From the NCBI GenBank assembly GCA_030649445.1, contig JAUSKR010000002.1, positions 1 through 8,856 of the forward strand: DNA of 8,856 nucleotides. Direction: 5' to 3'. Position 1 is the stretch's first letter; each line of letters starts with the position of its first letter. The notes under the pieces were generated by a model. That model was not told the origin of the DNA. It saw only the letters and a program-made list of their open reading frames with translations, and did not search any database. Both the position numbers and the translations under genes were made by a program. The stretch is from a bacterium. Lineage in GTDB: Bacteria > Patescibacteriota > UBA1384 > XYA2-FULL-43-10 > 1-14-0-10-43-13. Of this stretch, positions 1 through 5,797 are shown piece by piece.

Positions 1-407
1 CTGAGGTTTGTACGATTTGTGCTGATGAAAAAAGAGATCACACTATCATTGCCGTCGTCGAGGAACCTCTTGACGTCATCGCCTTGGAAAAATCACTCGG
101 GTTTCGCGGCGTTTATCATGTCTTGGGTGGTGTAATATCACCCATTAATGGTGTCGGTCCAGAAGATTTACGGATTGAACAACTTTTACAGAGAATAAAA
201 GACAAAAAAATCAAAGAAGTTATCCTGGCAACCAATCCCAATCTCGAGGGTGAGGCGACGGCAGCGTATCTGAAAGACCGGATTCAAGCCATTGACAAAG
301 CGGTGAAAATAACCCGGATTGCTCGGGGACTGCCGATCGGTGGCGACCTTGAATATGCCGACGAAGTGACGTTGAAGCGGTCTCTTGAAGGCCGCCGCGA
401 CTACTAG
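1..407 (+). CDS. recR: Recombination mediator RecR, C-terminal part (5' truncated by window)
   Basis: The frame is open from base 3 and gives 134 residues; RecR is usually about 200, so roughly the first third lies outside the window. The visible part starts in the zinc finger (second CxxC pair, CTIC, followed by ADEKRD). It continues into the Toprim domain with VVEEPLDVIALE (conserved acidic residue), YHVLGG, ISPINGVGPEDLRI, the EVILATNPNLEGEATAAYL block and the family's closing TRIARGLPIGGDLEYADE and GRR motifs. RecR works with RecO and RecF to load RecA at single-stranded gaps; this role is known for the family, not shown here. The stop is TAG at 405-407. No gene follows in the same unit: a palindrome-rich gap and a new promoter lie downstream. 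The identification is firm. Confidence 0.96.
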   Translation, partial: EVCTICADEKRDHTIIAVVEEPLDVIALEKSLGFRGVYHVLGGVISPINGVGPEDLRIEQLLQRIKDKKIKEVILATNPNLEGEATAAYLKDRIQAIDKAVKITRIARGLPIGGDLEYADEVTLKRSLEGRRDY

Positions 408-413
408 CGTAAA

Positions 414-490
414 CCTAATGTCGAATCAGTCGAATAAAACGAATCAGCGGAACTCCTTTTATTCGATTAATTAGATTTATTAGACATTCG
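414..490. repeat. Nested imperfect palindrome after recR
   Basis: CGAATAAAA at 431-439 pairs perfectly with TTTTATTCG at 457-465 around a 17-base loop, and an outer AATGTC (417-422) pairs with GACATT (483-488). Short direct repeats of CGAATCAG occur at 422-429 and 440-447. It could act as a transcription end for recR, but there is no T-tract. It looks more like one more dispersed palindromic repeat. The rest of 408-580 shows nothing I can name. Confidence 0.5.
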
Positions 491-581
491 GTTGAATATT
501 CATACTTCGTAATAATTAATTGATAACATTAGTCTAGAACGATCTAAACTGCCTATTCAAAAAGAAGTATCAAAATTATGG

Positions 582-609
582 TTGACAATAGCAAGTTTTA
601 GCGTATAAA
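582..609 (+). promoter_or_regulatory. Sigma70-type promoter for the zinc-ribbon gene
   Basis: A perfect -35 TTGACA (582-587) is followed after 16 bases by TATAAA (604-609); TAAAAT at 606-611 with an 18-base gap is an alternative -10. Transcription would start near 616, leaving a leader of about 35 bases. Confidence 0.75.
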
Positions 610-650
610 ATCCATCTCAGTTACTGAAAATTAAAACAAAAAGAGGAACG

Positions 651-887
651 ATGAGGGAAGTAGACAAGTTTGGATGCCCAAATCTCGAATGTTGTTACGT
701 CGGGTTTTCTGAAGGAGAATGTCCCGAGTGTGGCAGTGAACTAGTAAAGCCGAAAGGGGATGAGTATCAATTTACCAACGATCCCGAAGAAGGCTTGAGC
801 GATCCTCCTCTGGTAGCTGAGCTTGACGACGACCCGGAGTCAGGACTCTGGTACAGCGATGGCGGGGAAAATTACAGCACAATGTGA
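651..887 (+). CDS. Small acidic zinc-ribbon protein, function unknown
   Basis: This is a 78-residue protein. The N-terminal half carries a CPxxxCC (Cys9, 14, 15) and a CPECG (Cys24, 27), the layout of a zinc ribbon or rubredoxin-like knuckle. The C-terminal half (about residues 36-75) is rich in Asp and Glu (ELDDDPESG) and shows no fold I recognise. The ATG is supported by GAGG at 643-646, four bases upstream, and by the promoter at 582-609. The gene is a self-contained unit closed by the terminator at 907-938. Single small zinc ribbons of this kind often contact nucleic acid or a partner protein, but nothing here decides that. No homologue was recognised. Promoter, SD and terminator together make it a real gene. 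Confidence 0.8.
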   Translation: MREVDKFGCPNLECCYVGFSEGECPECGSELVKPKGDEYQFTNDPEEGLSDPPLVAELDDDPESGLWYSDGGENYSTM

Positions 888-906
888 ATAATCTGCAAGT
901 TGAAGG

Positions 907-938
907 AAAAAACTCGAGCTAAGCCCTCGAGTTTTTTT
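907..938 (+). terminator. Intrinsic terminator after the zinc-ribbon gene
   Basis: CTCGAG (913-918) and CTCGAG (926-931) form a perfect stem around a 7-base loop. The stem is extended by AAAAAA (907-912) pairing with the seven-T tract (932-938). The A-tract means it could also end transcription from the other strand. Confidence 0.88.
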
Positions 939-946
939 ATGCGTTA

Positions 947-955
947 TGATAATAT
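947..955 (+). promoter_or_regulatory. Extended -10 promoter of cysS, probably leaderless
   Basis: TGATAATAT contains TG-N-TAATAT, an extended -10. The hexamer ends six bases before the cysS ATG, so the predicted start of transcription falls on or next to the A of ATG. No -35 and no Shine-Dalgarno are visible; the terminator of the previous gene occupies that space. Confidence 0.6.
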
Positions 956-961
956 ACGGCT

Positions 962-2302
962 ATGAAACTGTTTAATACCTTAATTCACAAAAAAGAAGAT
1001 TTTAAGCCAATTATTTTAGGGCAAGTGAAGCTCTACACTTGTGGCCCGACTGTGTATGATATGGTCCATATTGGCAATCTGCGGGCGTATATTTTTAACG
1101 ATTTACTGAAGCGGACTTTGATCGCGAACAGTTATAAAGTCAACCACGTTATGAACATTACTGACGTCGACGACAAGACGATCAAGCGGGCAGAAGGGAA
1201 TTCGGAGCAATTTAAGGCGCTGACAAAAGATTATGAGAATAAATTCTGGGCGGACTTAAATGAATTAAATATTTTGCCACCGACCACTATTACTCGAGCA
1301 ACAGGATACATCAATCAAATAGTTAAGTTTGTCGAGGAATTATTGAAAAAAGGTTTTGCTTATAAAACGGCCGATGGTTCGATTTACTTTTCAATTGCTA
1401 AATTTCAGGGTTATGGCAAGTTATCCAATCTGAAAAATCAGGACTTGAAGCCGGGCGCGCGGGTCGAGCAGGACGAATACGACAAGGAAAATCCGGCTGA
1501 CTTTGTTCTTTGGAAAGCCCGGGATGAAAAAGATGGTGAAATTTTCTGGCAATCTTCACTCGGCAAAGGCCGGCCGGGCTGGAGCATCGAGTGCTCGGTC
1601 ATGGCGACTGAAGTACTCGGTGATATGATCGATATTCACACTGGTGGTGTCGATCTGATTTTTCCCCATCATGAAAACGAAATCGCTCAATCCGAAGCCA
1701 AAACCGGTCAGAAATTCGTCAATTATTGGCTGCACAACGAGCACCTGCTTGTCGATGACCGCAAAATGTCAAAAAGTTTGAACAACTTTTATACCCTCGC
1801 CGACATTAAGAAAAGGGGATTTTCACCGCTTGATTTCCGCTATTTTGTTTTCAGTGCCCACTACCGCTCGAAGCTAAATTTCACCTGGGATGGCTTGGCC
1901 GCGGCCAAAAATGCCCGGGAAAAATTAAAACGTTTCGTCCTCACAAATAAAAATGAAGCCGGTGAAATTTGCCAGATCTATACTAAAAAGTTTATGAGTA
2001 AATTAAATGATGATCTGGCAACACCGGAAGCGCTAGCAATTGTCTGGGAGTTGATTAAGGACGAGAAAAAAAGTCTTGGCAAGAAAATCGCAACGCTGAA
2101 AAAATTTGACCAAGATATCCTTTGTTTTGACCTGCTTGAGGAAGATAAAATTCCTGCTGAAATTACCAAATTAGCTGAGGAAAGAAAGATAGCTCGATCT
2201 CATAAAGATTTTGAATTATCTGACAAACTTCGTCAAGAAATTTCTGATAAAGGCTGGATGGTTGAAGATCTTGAAAATAATCAGTACAAAATAGTTAAAT
2301 GA
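962..2302 (+). CDS. cysS: Cysteine--tRNA ligase
   Basis: CysRS is a cytoplasmic class I synthetase that charges tRNA-Cys with cysteine using ATP. The 446 residues are close to the usual 460. YTCGPTVYDMVHIGN carries Cys27 and the HIGH-type motif at 36-39 (HIGN here). GWSIECSVMA gives Cys211 and FPHHENE gives His236 and Glu240. With Cys27 these match the four zinc ligands that select cysteine, at the family's usual spacing. KMSKS is at 268-272, and the C-terminal helical anticodon-binding region includes the typical IARSHKDFELSDKLR. The stop is TGA at 2300-2302. The gene is preceded by an extended -10 but no SD, and followed within 18 bases by the GTCATTCTGAG repeat, so it is likely transcribed alone. 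The call is secure. Confidence 0.98.
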   Translation: MKLFNTLIHKKEDFKPIILGQVKLYTCGPTVYDMVHIGNLRAYIFNDLLKRTLIANSYKVNHVMNITDVDDKTIKRAEGNSEQFKALTKDYENKFWADLNELNILPPTTITRATGYINQIVKFVEELLKKGFAYKTADGSIYFSIAKFQGYGKLSNLKNQDLKPGARVEQDEYDKENPADFVLWKARDEKDGEIFWQSSLGKGRPGWSIECSVMATEVLGDMIDIHTGGVDLIFPHHENEIAQSEAKTGQKFVNYWLHNEHLLVDDRKMSKSLNNFYTLADIKKRGFSPLDFRYFVFSAHYRSKLNFTWDGLAAAKNAREKLKRFVLTNKNEAGEICQIYTKKFMSKLNDDLATPEALAIVWELIKDEKKSLGKKIATLKKFDQDILCFDLLEEDKIPAEITKLAEERKIARSHKDFELSDKLRQEISDKGWMVEDLENNQYKIVK

Positions 2303-2319
2303 CCTAGTGACTTAGGATT

Positions 2320-2357
2320 GTCATTCTGAGCAGGTGTGGCTAGAAGGCGAAGAATCT
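2320..2357 (+). repeat. GTCATYCTGA-family repeat, T-type arm, left of the GIY-YIG gene
   Basis: It begins GTCATTCTGAGC (2320-2331) and ends GCGAAGAATCT (2347-2357), directly against the GIY-YIG ATG. About 15 extra bases in the middle make it longer than the other T-type arms in the window. Confidence 0.8.
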
Positions 2358-2672
2358 ATGAAAGAGTTTTACGTCTATATCCTGACTAACGTTTCAAATA
2401 ATGTTCTCTACACAGGAGTAACGAATAATTTACGTCGAAGAATGTACGAACATAAAAATAAATTAATTCCTGGTTTTACCTCAAAATATAACTTGAGAAA
2501 ATTGGTTTATTTTGAATCATTTGGTTCGATCAATGACGCGATTCAAAATGAAAAAAGAATTAAAGGATGGTTGAGGTCGAAGAAGGTTGCACTGATCGAT
2601 CATCTCAATCCTCATTGGGAAGATTTATCAGAAGATGCAGATCCTTCACTTCAAGCGCATCGTTCAGGATGA
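2358..2672 (+). CDS. Single-domain GIY-YIG endonuclease
   Basis: The protein has 104 residues and belongs to the small UvrC-N-terminal-like/YhbQ group. Visible motifs are FYVYIL (GIY strand), LYTGVTNNLRRRMYEHK (YIG-strand variant with the catalytic Arg) and the family's AIQNEKRIKGW helix with the catalytic Glu. Such proteins nick or cut DNA; their cellular role is generally unsettled. I chose the ATG at 2358 because the eight residues upstream in the open frame come from repeat DNA and the family starts at MK-YVYIL. No SD is visible. The core domain ends at about LNPHWEDL. The last dozen residues and the TGA stop (2670-2672) are encoded by an inverted repeat copy. The gene is thus flanked by inverted arms of the same repeat, suggesting the two move together. 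The family is sure, the mobility is inference. Confidence 0.93.
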   Translation: MKEFYVYILTNVSNNVLYTGVTNNLRRRMYEHKNKLIPGFTSKYNLRKLVYFESFGSINDAIQNEKRIKGWLRSKKVALIDHLNPHWEDLSEDADPSLQAHRSG

Positions 2673-2673
2673 C
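2639..2673 (-). repeat. GTCATYCTGA-family repeat, C-type arm, inverted, right of the GIY-YIG gene
   Basis: Read on the minus strand it starts GTCATCCTGAACGA and ends AGTGAAGGATCT, matching the left arms at 4101 and 4274 apart from a 9-base insertion. The plus-strand GGATGAC supplies the stop codon of the endonuclease gene. Confidence 0.85.
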
Positions 2674-2697
2674 AGCAGGTCTAGCGCAGAGTGCGGT

Positions 2698-2722
2698 GTC
2701 ATTCTGAGTTTACGAAGAATCT
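2698..2722 (+). repeat. GTCATYCTGA-family repeat, T-type, solitary arm before dus
   Basis: GTCATTCTGAG and CGAAGAATCT flank a 4-base centre. It lies 25 bases right of the GIY-YIG unit, in the same orientation as that unit's left arm, and has no inverted partner beside it. Confidence 0.8.
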
Positions 2723-2737
2723 GTGCTGATCGTTCGA

Positions 2738-2743
2738 TATAAC
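2738..2743 (+). promoter_or_regulatory. -10 box of dus, probably leaderless
   Basis: TATAAC ends seven bases before the dus ATG, and the bases between (AAAAACT) hold no SD. No convincing -35 is visible because the repeat at 2698-2722 occupies that region. This is weaker than the cysS and prfB cases. Confidence 0.4.
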
Positions 2744-2750
2744 AAAAACT

Positions 2751-3740
2751 ATGAATAATTTCTGGAAAGATCTAAAGCGACCTATCAAAGTTCTCGCACC
2801 GATGGCTGGCTACACCGATGCCGCTTTTCGGTTGCTGGCGAGGGAATTTGGTGCCGATGTTGTCATGACGGAGCTGGTCTCGGCGGATGCGATCGCGTAT
2901 GGAAAGTACTCAGTACTCAGTACACAGTACACAGCTGGACGGAAAATATTAAAATTTAATCGAGTTGTTGGCAAAAAGAATCAATCCACGGGTGATTTAT
3001 TGTCATTCTTCGAGCATGAGCGGCCAGTTGTTGTCCAGCTTTTTGGCAAATATCCGGCCAAATTCGCAAAAGCAGTGAAGTGGATTTCGGAGAATCTGAA
3101 ACCCGACGGCATCGACATCAATATGGGTTGTCCGGCGCGGAAGGTTGTCGGCTCGGATCATGGTGCAGCTTTAATTAAATATCCAGAGCTGGCGGCCGAG
3201 ATTATCCAAGCCGTCAAAGAAAATACTAATTTGCCTGTTTCAGTCAAAACACGACTTGGTTGGGACGATCCGGCGACAATACTCGAATTCGCGCCAGCTC
3301 TCTATAAGGCGGGAATTGACGCCATTATTATTCACGGTCGGACATACAAACAAGGTTTTAAAGGCGAGGCGGACTGGACGAATATCTATAAAGTCAAAGA
3401 AATATTGCCGGAATTGGTTGTAATTGGGAACGGTGGAGTTAAATCAGTTGAAGGTTTAAAGTTGAAAGTTAAAAATTTAGACGGAGCGGCGATTGGCCAG
3501 GCCGCTTTTGGCCGGCCATGGGTATTTTCGGATCACGATCTTGACAAAGCTAAATTAAAAAGATTAATATTTCGTCATGCTGAGCTCGTTTTCGCCACAA
3601 AAGGGGAACATGGCCTGATCGAATTCCGTAAACATTTACTGAAGTATCTGGCCGGTTTTGACGGTGCCAAAGAACTCCGAAAAGAAGCAGTTATCATACA
3701 AAGTATGAAAGATATCAGAGAGCTGATTAAAAAATTATAG
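2751..3740 (+). CDS. dus: tRNA-dihydrouridine synthase, DusB/Nifr3 type
   Basis: Dus is an FMN-dependent TIM-barrel enzyme that reduces uridine to dihydrouridine in tRNA with NADPH. Of 329 residues, 16-27 are APMAGYTDAAFR (FMN loop). ELVSADAI, VQLFGKYP, DINMGCPARKV (catalytic Cys127), VSVKTRLGW, IHGRTYKQGFKGEADW, GNGGVKS and IGQAAFGRPWVF follow in family order, then a helical C-terminal domain. IGNGGV and GQAAFGRPW replace the commoner GNGDI and GRGALGNPW. Between SADAIAYG and the HERPVVVQLFG block there are some 20 residues more than I expect. Part of this is encoded by four 7-bp repeats (2905-2932), a recent-looking in-frame expansion or insertion. There is no SD. The stop is TAG at 3738-3740. 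The family is certain, the subtype less so. Confidence 0.95.
   Translation: MNNFWKDLKRPIKVLAPMAGYTDAAFRLLAREFGADVVMTELVSADAIAYGKYSVLSTQYTAGRKILKFNRVVGKKNQSTGDLLSFFEHERPVVVQLFGKYPAKFAKAVKWISENLKPDGIDINMGCPARKVVGSDHGAALIKYPELAAEIIQAVKENTNLPVSVKTRLGWDDPATILEFAPALYKAGIDAIIIHGRTYKQGFKGEADWTNIYKVKEILPELVVIGNGGVKSVEGLKLKVKNLDGAAIGQAAFGRPWVFSDHDLDKAKLKRLIFRHAELVFATKGEHGLIEFRKHLLKYLAGFDGAKELRKEAVIIQSMKDIRELIKKL
2905..2934 (+). repeat. Four tandem 7-bp repeats inside dus
   Basis: Two AGTACTC units (2905-2918) are followed by two AGTACAC units (2919-2932) and a further AG. They encode part of YSVLSTQYTAG, around residues 52-62 of Dus. Four units give 28 bases, so the frame must be restored by neighbouring bases. 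Confidence 0.85.
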
Positions 3741-3759
3741 CCATTTACGCCACGATCTA

Positions 3760-3788
3760 TTGACAATGTCAAGGAAAACTGATAGAGT
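3760..3788 (+). promoter_or_regulatory. Strong sigma70-type promoter downstream of dus
   Basis: TTGACA (3760-3765), a 17-base spacer and TAGAGT (3783-3788). Transcription would start near 3795. No gene follows before the terminator at 3822-3849. Confidence 0.65.
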
Positions 3789-3794
3789 ACAAAA

Positions 3795-3849
3795 CAAGCT
3801 AGTTGGTCGGGTGGCTGGTTTAAAAAAGGAGTGGGATCACTTCTTTTTT
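3795..3849 (+). ncRNA. Possible very short transcript between promoter and terminator
   Basis: The promoter at 3760-3788 and terminator at 3822-3849 enclose about 55 transcribed bases with no open frame worth naming. The 5' part is G/U-rich (GTTGGTCGGGTGGCTGG, 3802-3818). It may be a small RNA, or an attenuated leader whose original downstream gene has been displaced by the repeats and GC-rich genes. No known RNA family is recognised. Confidence 0.35.
3822..3849 (+). terminator. Intrinsic terminator after dus / short transcript
   Basis: AAAAAAGGAGTG (3822-3833) pairs with CACTTCTTTTTT (3838-3849) through one G-T pair, around a GGAT loop. The T-run works for the plus strand, and the A-run allows use in reverse. 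Confidence 0.75.
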
Positions 3850-3858
3850 GTTTGGTTC

Positions 3859-3889
3859 CTCCCCTTAGTAAGGGGAGGTCAGGTGGGGT
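3859..3889 (+). repeat. Dispersed repeat CTCCCCTT...AAGGGGAGGTCAGGTGGGGT, left copy
   Basis: CTCCCCTT (3859-3866) and AAGGGGAG (3870-3877) form a small hairpin. Bases 3870-3889 are a perfect 20-base inverted match to 7203-7222 on the other side of the GC-rich operon. Confidence 0.75.
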
Positions 3890-4046
3890 CTGTTTGTTTA
3901 AATCCGACTGGGATTTTGGGACATTAGAGTGTCAGACTATAAGTCGACCGGCATTGATGGCCCCATAACTTCAGTGGGCCTGGCCATGTTGGCTTCTGAT
4001 ATCCCTCGCCTTCTTCCTGGTTGGATTCTAGCAAGCAATAAGATTA
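3890..4046. other. Non-coding stretch with no recognised feature
   Basis: I see no supported reading frame, promoter or RNA gene here. A weak GGCCCC/GGGCC pairing around 3960-3980 is not convincing. The stretch is part of the 645-base gene-free gap between dus and the GC-rich operon. Confidence 0.5.
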
Positions 4047-4074
4047 TAAGCAGTAAGCTGGTAAGCCAATAAGC
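4047..4074 (+). repeat. TAAGC microrepeat run
   Basis: TAAGC occurs at 4047, 4054, 4062 and 4070, a period of 7 to 8 bases, comparable in unit size with the AGTACWC run in dus. AAATTCGGAATTTAGAAATT follows at 4081-4100. Confidence 0.5.
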
Positions 4075-4100
4075 TTTTAGAAATTCGGAATTTAGAAATT

Positions 4101-4156
4101 GTCATCCTGAACGAAGTGAAGGATCTCTCTAGATTCTTCGTTTCACTCAGAATGAC
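4101..4156. repeat. GTCATYCTGA-family hairpin element 1
   Basis: The left C-type arm (4101-4126, GTCATCCTGAACGAAG... GGATCT) and the inverted T-type arm (4131-4156, AGATTCTTCG...CAGAATGAC) enclose a 4-base loop CTCT. Twenty of 26 positions pair; the mismatches reflect two distinct arm types. Confidence 0.9.
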
Positions 4157-4187
4157 AAAGGAATGATTTCTTCTGTAATAGACAGCT

Positions 4188-4250
4188 ACCTGTCCTTACA
4201 GGTGGAATTCGTTCCGCCCCGTCCCACATCAGGCCCCGCCTGATGGCGGG
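4188..4250. repeat. Cluster of small hairpins between the two repeat elements
   Basis: ACCTGT/ACAGGT (4188-4203), GGAA-TTCG-TTCC (4204-4215) and CATCAGGC/GCCTGATG (4227-4245, 3-base loop) are perfect stems. CCCGCC/GGCGGG (4235-4250) is an alternative that cannot form together with the last. No T-tract follows. Confidence 0.6.
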
Positions 4251-4273
4251 ATGAACTTTGACAACTTGAAACT

Positions 4274-4335
4274 GTCATCCTGAACGAAGTGAAGGATCCC
4301 ATCACTGGAGATTCTTCGCTAACACTCAGAATGAC
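4274..4335. repeat. GTCATYCTGA-family hairpin element 2
   Basis: The left C-type arm starts GTCATCCTGAACGAAG and ends GAAGGATC. The inverted T-type arm starts AGATTCTTCG at 4309 and ends CAGAATGAC at 4335. The centre is about 10 bases. It lies immediately before the base-composition change into the GC-rich operon. Confidence 0.88.
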
Positions 4336-4385
4336 AACGAAACATTAGTCCGACGCAATGGAGCGCGGGCTAGAGGAGAGGGACA

Positions 4386-5786
4386 ATGCGTACGATCAAT
4401 CGTAACGCGACCTTTGTGGTCGTGCTCTGTGCCGCGCTCCTCGCGAGTGCGGCCAATGCTCAGGTGGTCGTGGGTATCGGTGTCTCGGGGCCGGTCTACT
4501 CGACCAACCCGAGCGTCGAATTGCCTGCGTCCGATCCGCAGGCGGTGCTCAAGGTCGACGGCCAGCCGATGTGGGGCTGGGACTCAACTGCGATGGAGCA
4601 CCTCGGCGTCCTGCCGAACGGTGCAGGGTCGCAGCTTTACCGCTTCCCCAACATCCGCGCGACGCGCGGTGAGGTTAGCGCGGTGGGCACACTGGACCAC
4701 GAGCCGAAGGCGGCCGTGGATTTCTATTGGAACGAGCATGAGAAGCAGATGATGATGGCGGGCGGGCGAATGCTGAAGCGCGACGAGCGCCAACGCTACC
4801 ACGACATCATCGACCTCGATTCGTTGCCACCTGGAGTCTACAAGGACACCGACGTGGCACGGGTCGAAGGGGCGTCGCGTAAGGACGCGACGTACTTCGT
4901 CATCTTCCACCGGGCTGGGCAGCGGCCGGGCACGTCCATGCCATCAAGTACCAGCTACATGGTGGCGCGGTGGACGGGCAATCCCAATCCGAGCCCGGGC
5001 GAAGTGGCCGCTTGGATGGTACAGATGGGGTGCGGCGGGAAACCGCTCGTTCCGCTGGCACCGGTCCGCAGTGCGGTGGTCGAGCAGGCCATGGATGCGC
5101 CGGAACAACCGGCCGCTGAGGCGCCGTCCAACGGTGCCAACGGCCAGGCTGATGTTTCTCGTGACGGTAGCGGCATCGCCGTCGACCAGAATGAGAACAA
5201 CAAGTGGCTGGCAGCAGGCGTGGCGGTTGCGAGCGCTCAAGCGCTGGCAGTCAATGGCGATTTGCAGGCCTTCAAGGCCTACCTGGTCCAGAATAACGTC
5301 ACGCCAGAGAACGTTGCCGCGATCGTGGCCTATGTCAATGGCCACAACATGCGGCTAGACACCCTAGAAGGACGTGTCACAGCGCTGGAGACCTGGGTCA
5401 GGACGGTTGCTGACAACGGCAACCAGAACGACCAAGGCACGGCGCAGGTCGCCCCCACCAACAAGGTCGACTACCGGGTCGTTTTTGTCGCTTCGGCGAA
5501 CAAGACGACGACCTGGGAGGTCGGCGACGTCGGAGAGATCGCCGAGCCCATTATCGGCACGCGCGTCTATGTGAAATACCAAGATGCCGCTGGTCGGTGG
5601 GTCTCGGGGCAGTACCTCAATCCGGGTAAGGAACTGTGGTGGCGCGGTGCTACCACGGGTTCCGCTCGGACGGTCGGTGTGGCTCTCAAGCCCACCACAT
5701 CCGACGGTTCGTGGATCCACCGCGAATGGTTCGCACCGGCACAGCCGGGCCGAATCGTCGTGGTACCGATCCCGGTGCAGCAGTGA
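4386..5786 (+). CDS. Secreted protein of unknown function (GC-rich operon gene 1)
   Basis: The protein has 466 residues. A signal peptide (residues 1-25: basic start, VVVLCAALLASA core, cleavage after ANA) points to export. Residues 26 to about 220 form a mixed domain with no motif I recognise. About 225-270 is an Ala/Pro/Glu-rich linker. 322-340 (MRLDTLEGRVTALETWV) has heptad spacing typical of a short coiled coil. About 360-466 is a Trp-rich, probably beta domain (TTTWEVG, GRWVSG, ELWWRG, GSWIHREWF). Only two Cys are present. GGAGAGGG at 4374-4381, four bases before ATG, is a strong SD. The stop overlaps the SD of the next gene, so the pair is an operon and the products probably act together at the envelope. 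The high-GC codon use differs from the neighbours. I assign no function. Confidence 0.85.
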   Translation: MRTINRNATFVVVLCAALLASAANAQVVVGIGVSGPVYSTNPSVELPASDPQAVLKVDGQPMWGWDSTAMEHLGVLPNGAGSQLYRFPNIRATRGEVSAVGTLDHEPKAAVDFYWNEHEKQMMMAGGRMLKRDERQRYHDIIDLDSLPPGVYKDTDVARVEGASRKDATYFVIFHRAGQRPGTSMPSSTSYMVARWTGNPNPSPGEVAAWMVQMGCGGKPLVPLAPVRSAVVEQAMDAPEQPAAEAPSNGANGQADVSRDGSGIAVDQNENNKWLAAGVAVASAQALAVNGDLQAFKAYLVQNNVTPENVAAIVAYVNGHNMRLDTLEGRVTALETWVRTVADNGNQNDQGTAQVAPTNKVDYRVVFVASANKTTTWEVGDVGEIAEPIIGTRVYVKYQDAAGRWVSGQYLNPGKELWWRGATTGSARTVGVALKPTTSDGSWIHREWFAPAQPGRIVVVPIPVQQ

Positions 5787-5797
5787 AGGAGTGCACG

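Larger units (their letters stand above)
2320..2673 (+). mobile_element. Putative GIY-YIG-carrying palindromic element
   Basis: A T-type arm (2320-2357), the GIY-YIG gene and an inverted C-type arm (2639-2673) form a unit with GTCAT...ATGAC ends. The stand-alone hairpins at 4101-4156 and 4274-4335 have the same layout with only a short loop instead of a gene. I infer a mobile unit and its gene-less derivatives. No target-site duplication could be defined. Confidence 0.45.

Noticed and set aside
36..44. Window starting in a frameshifted or broken recR
   Set aside because: The frame is uninterrupted from base 3 to the TAG with all expected motifs; only the window edge truncates it.
1556..2169. 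Minus-strand open frames inside cysS
   Set aside because: They are short, lie opposite a certain gene and show no start signals or motifs.
2334..2357. Upstream ATG for the GIY-YIG protein adding eight residues
   Set aside because: The added residues are encoded by the repeat arm, and the family begins at the MK-YVYIL segment encoded from 2358.
3890..4046. tRNA or riboswitch in the dus downstream gap
   Set aside because: No cloverleaf, CCA end or known riboswitch core could be traced; only weak GC pairings.
5636..5797. Open frame extending gene 2 upstream to 5636
   Set aside because: It overlaps gene 1 in another frame, and the SD at 5786-5791 with the signal peptide starting at 5798 fix the later start.
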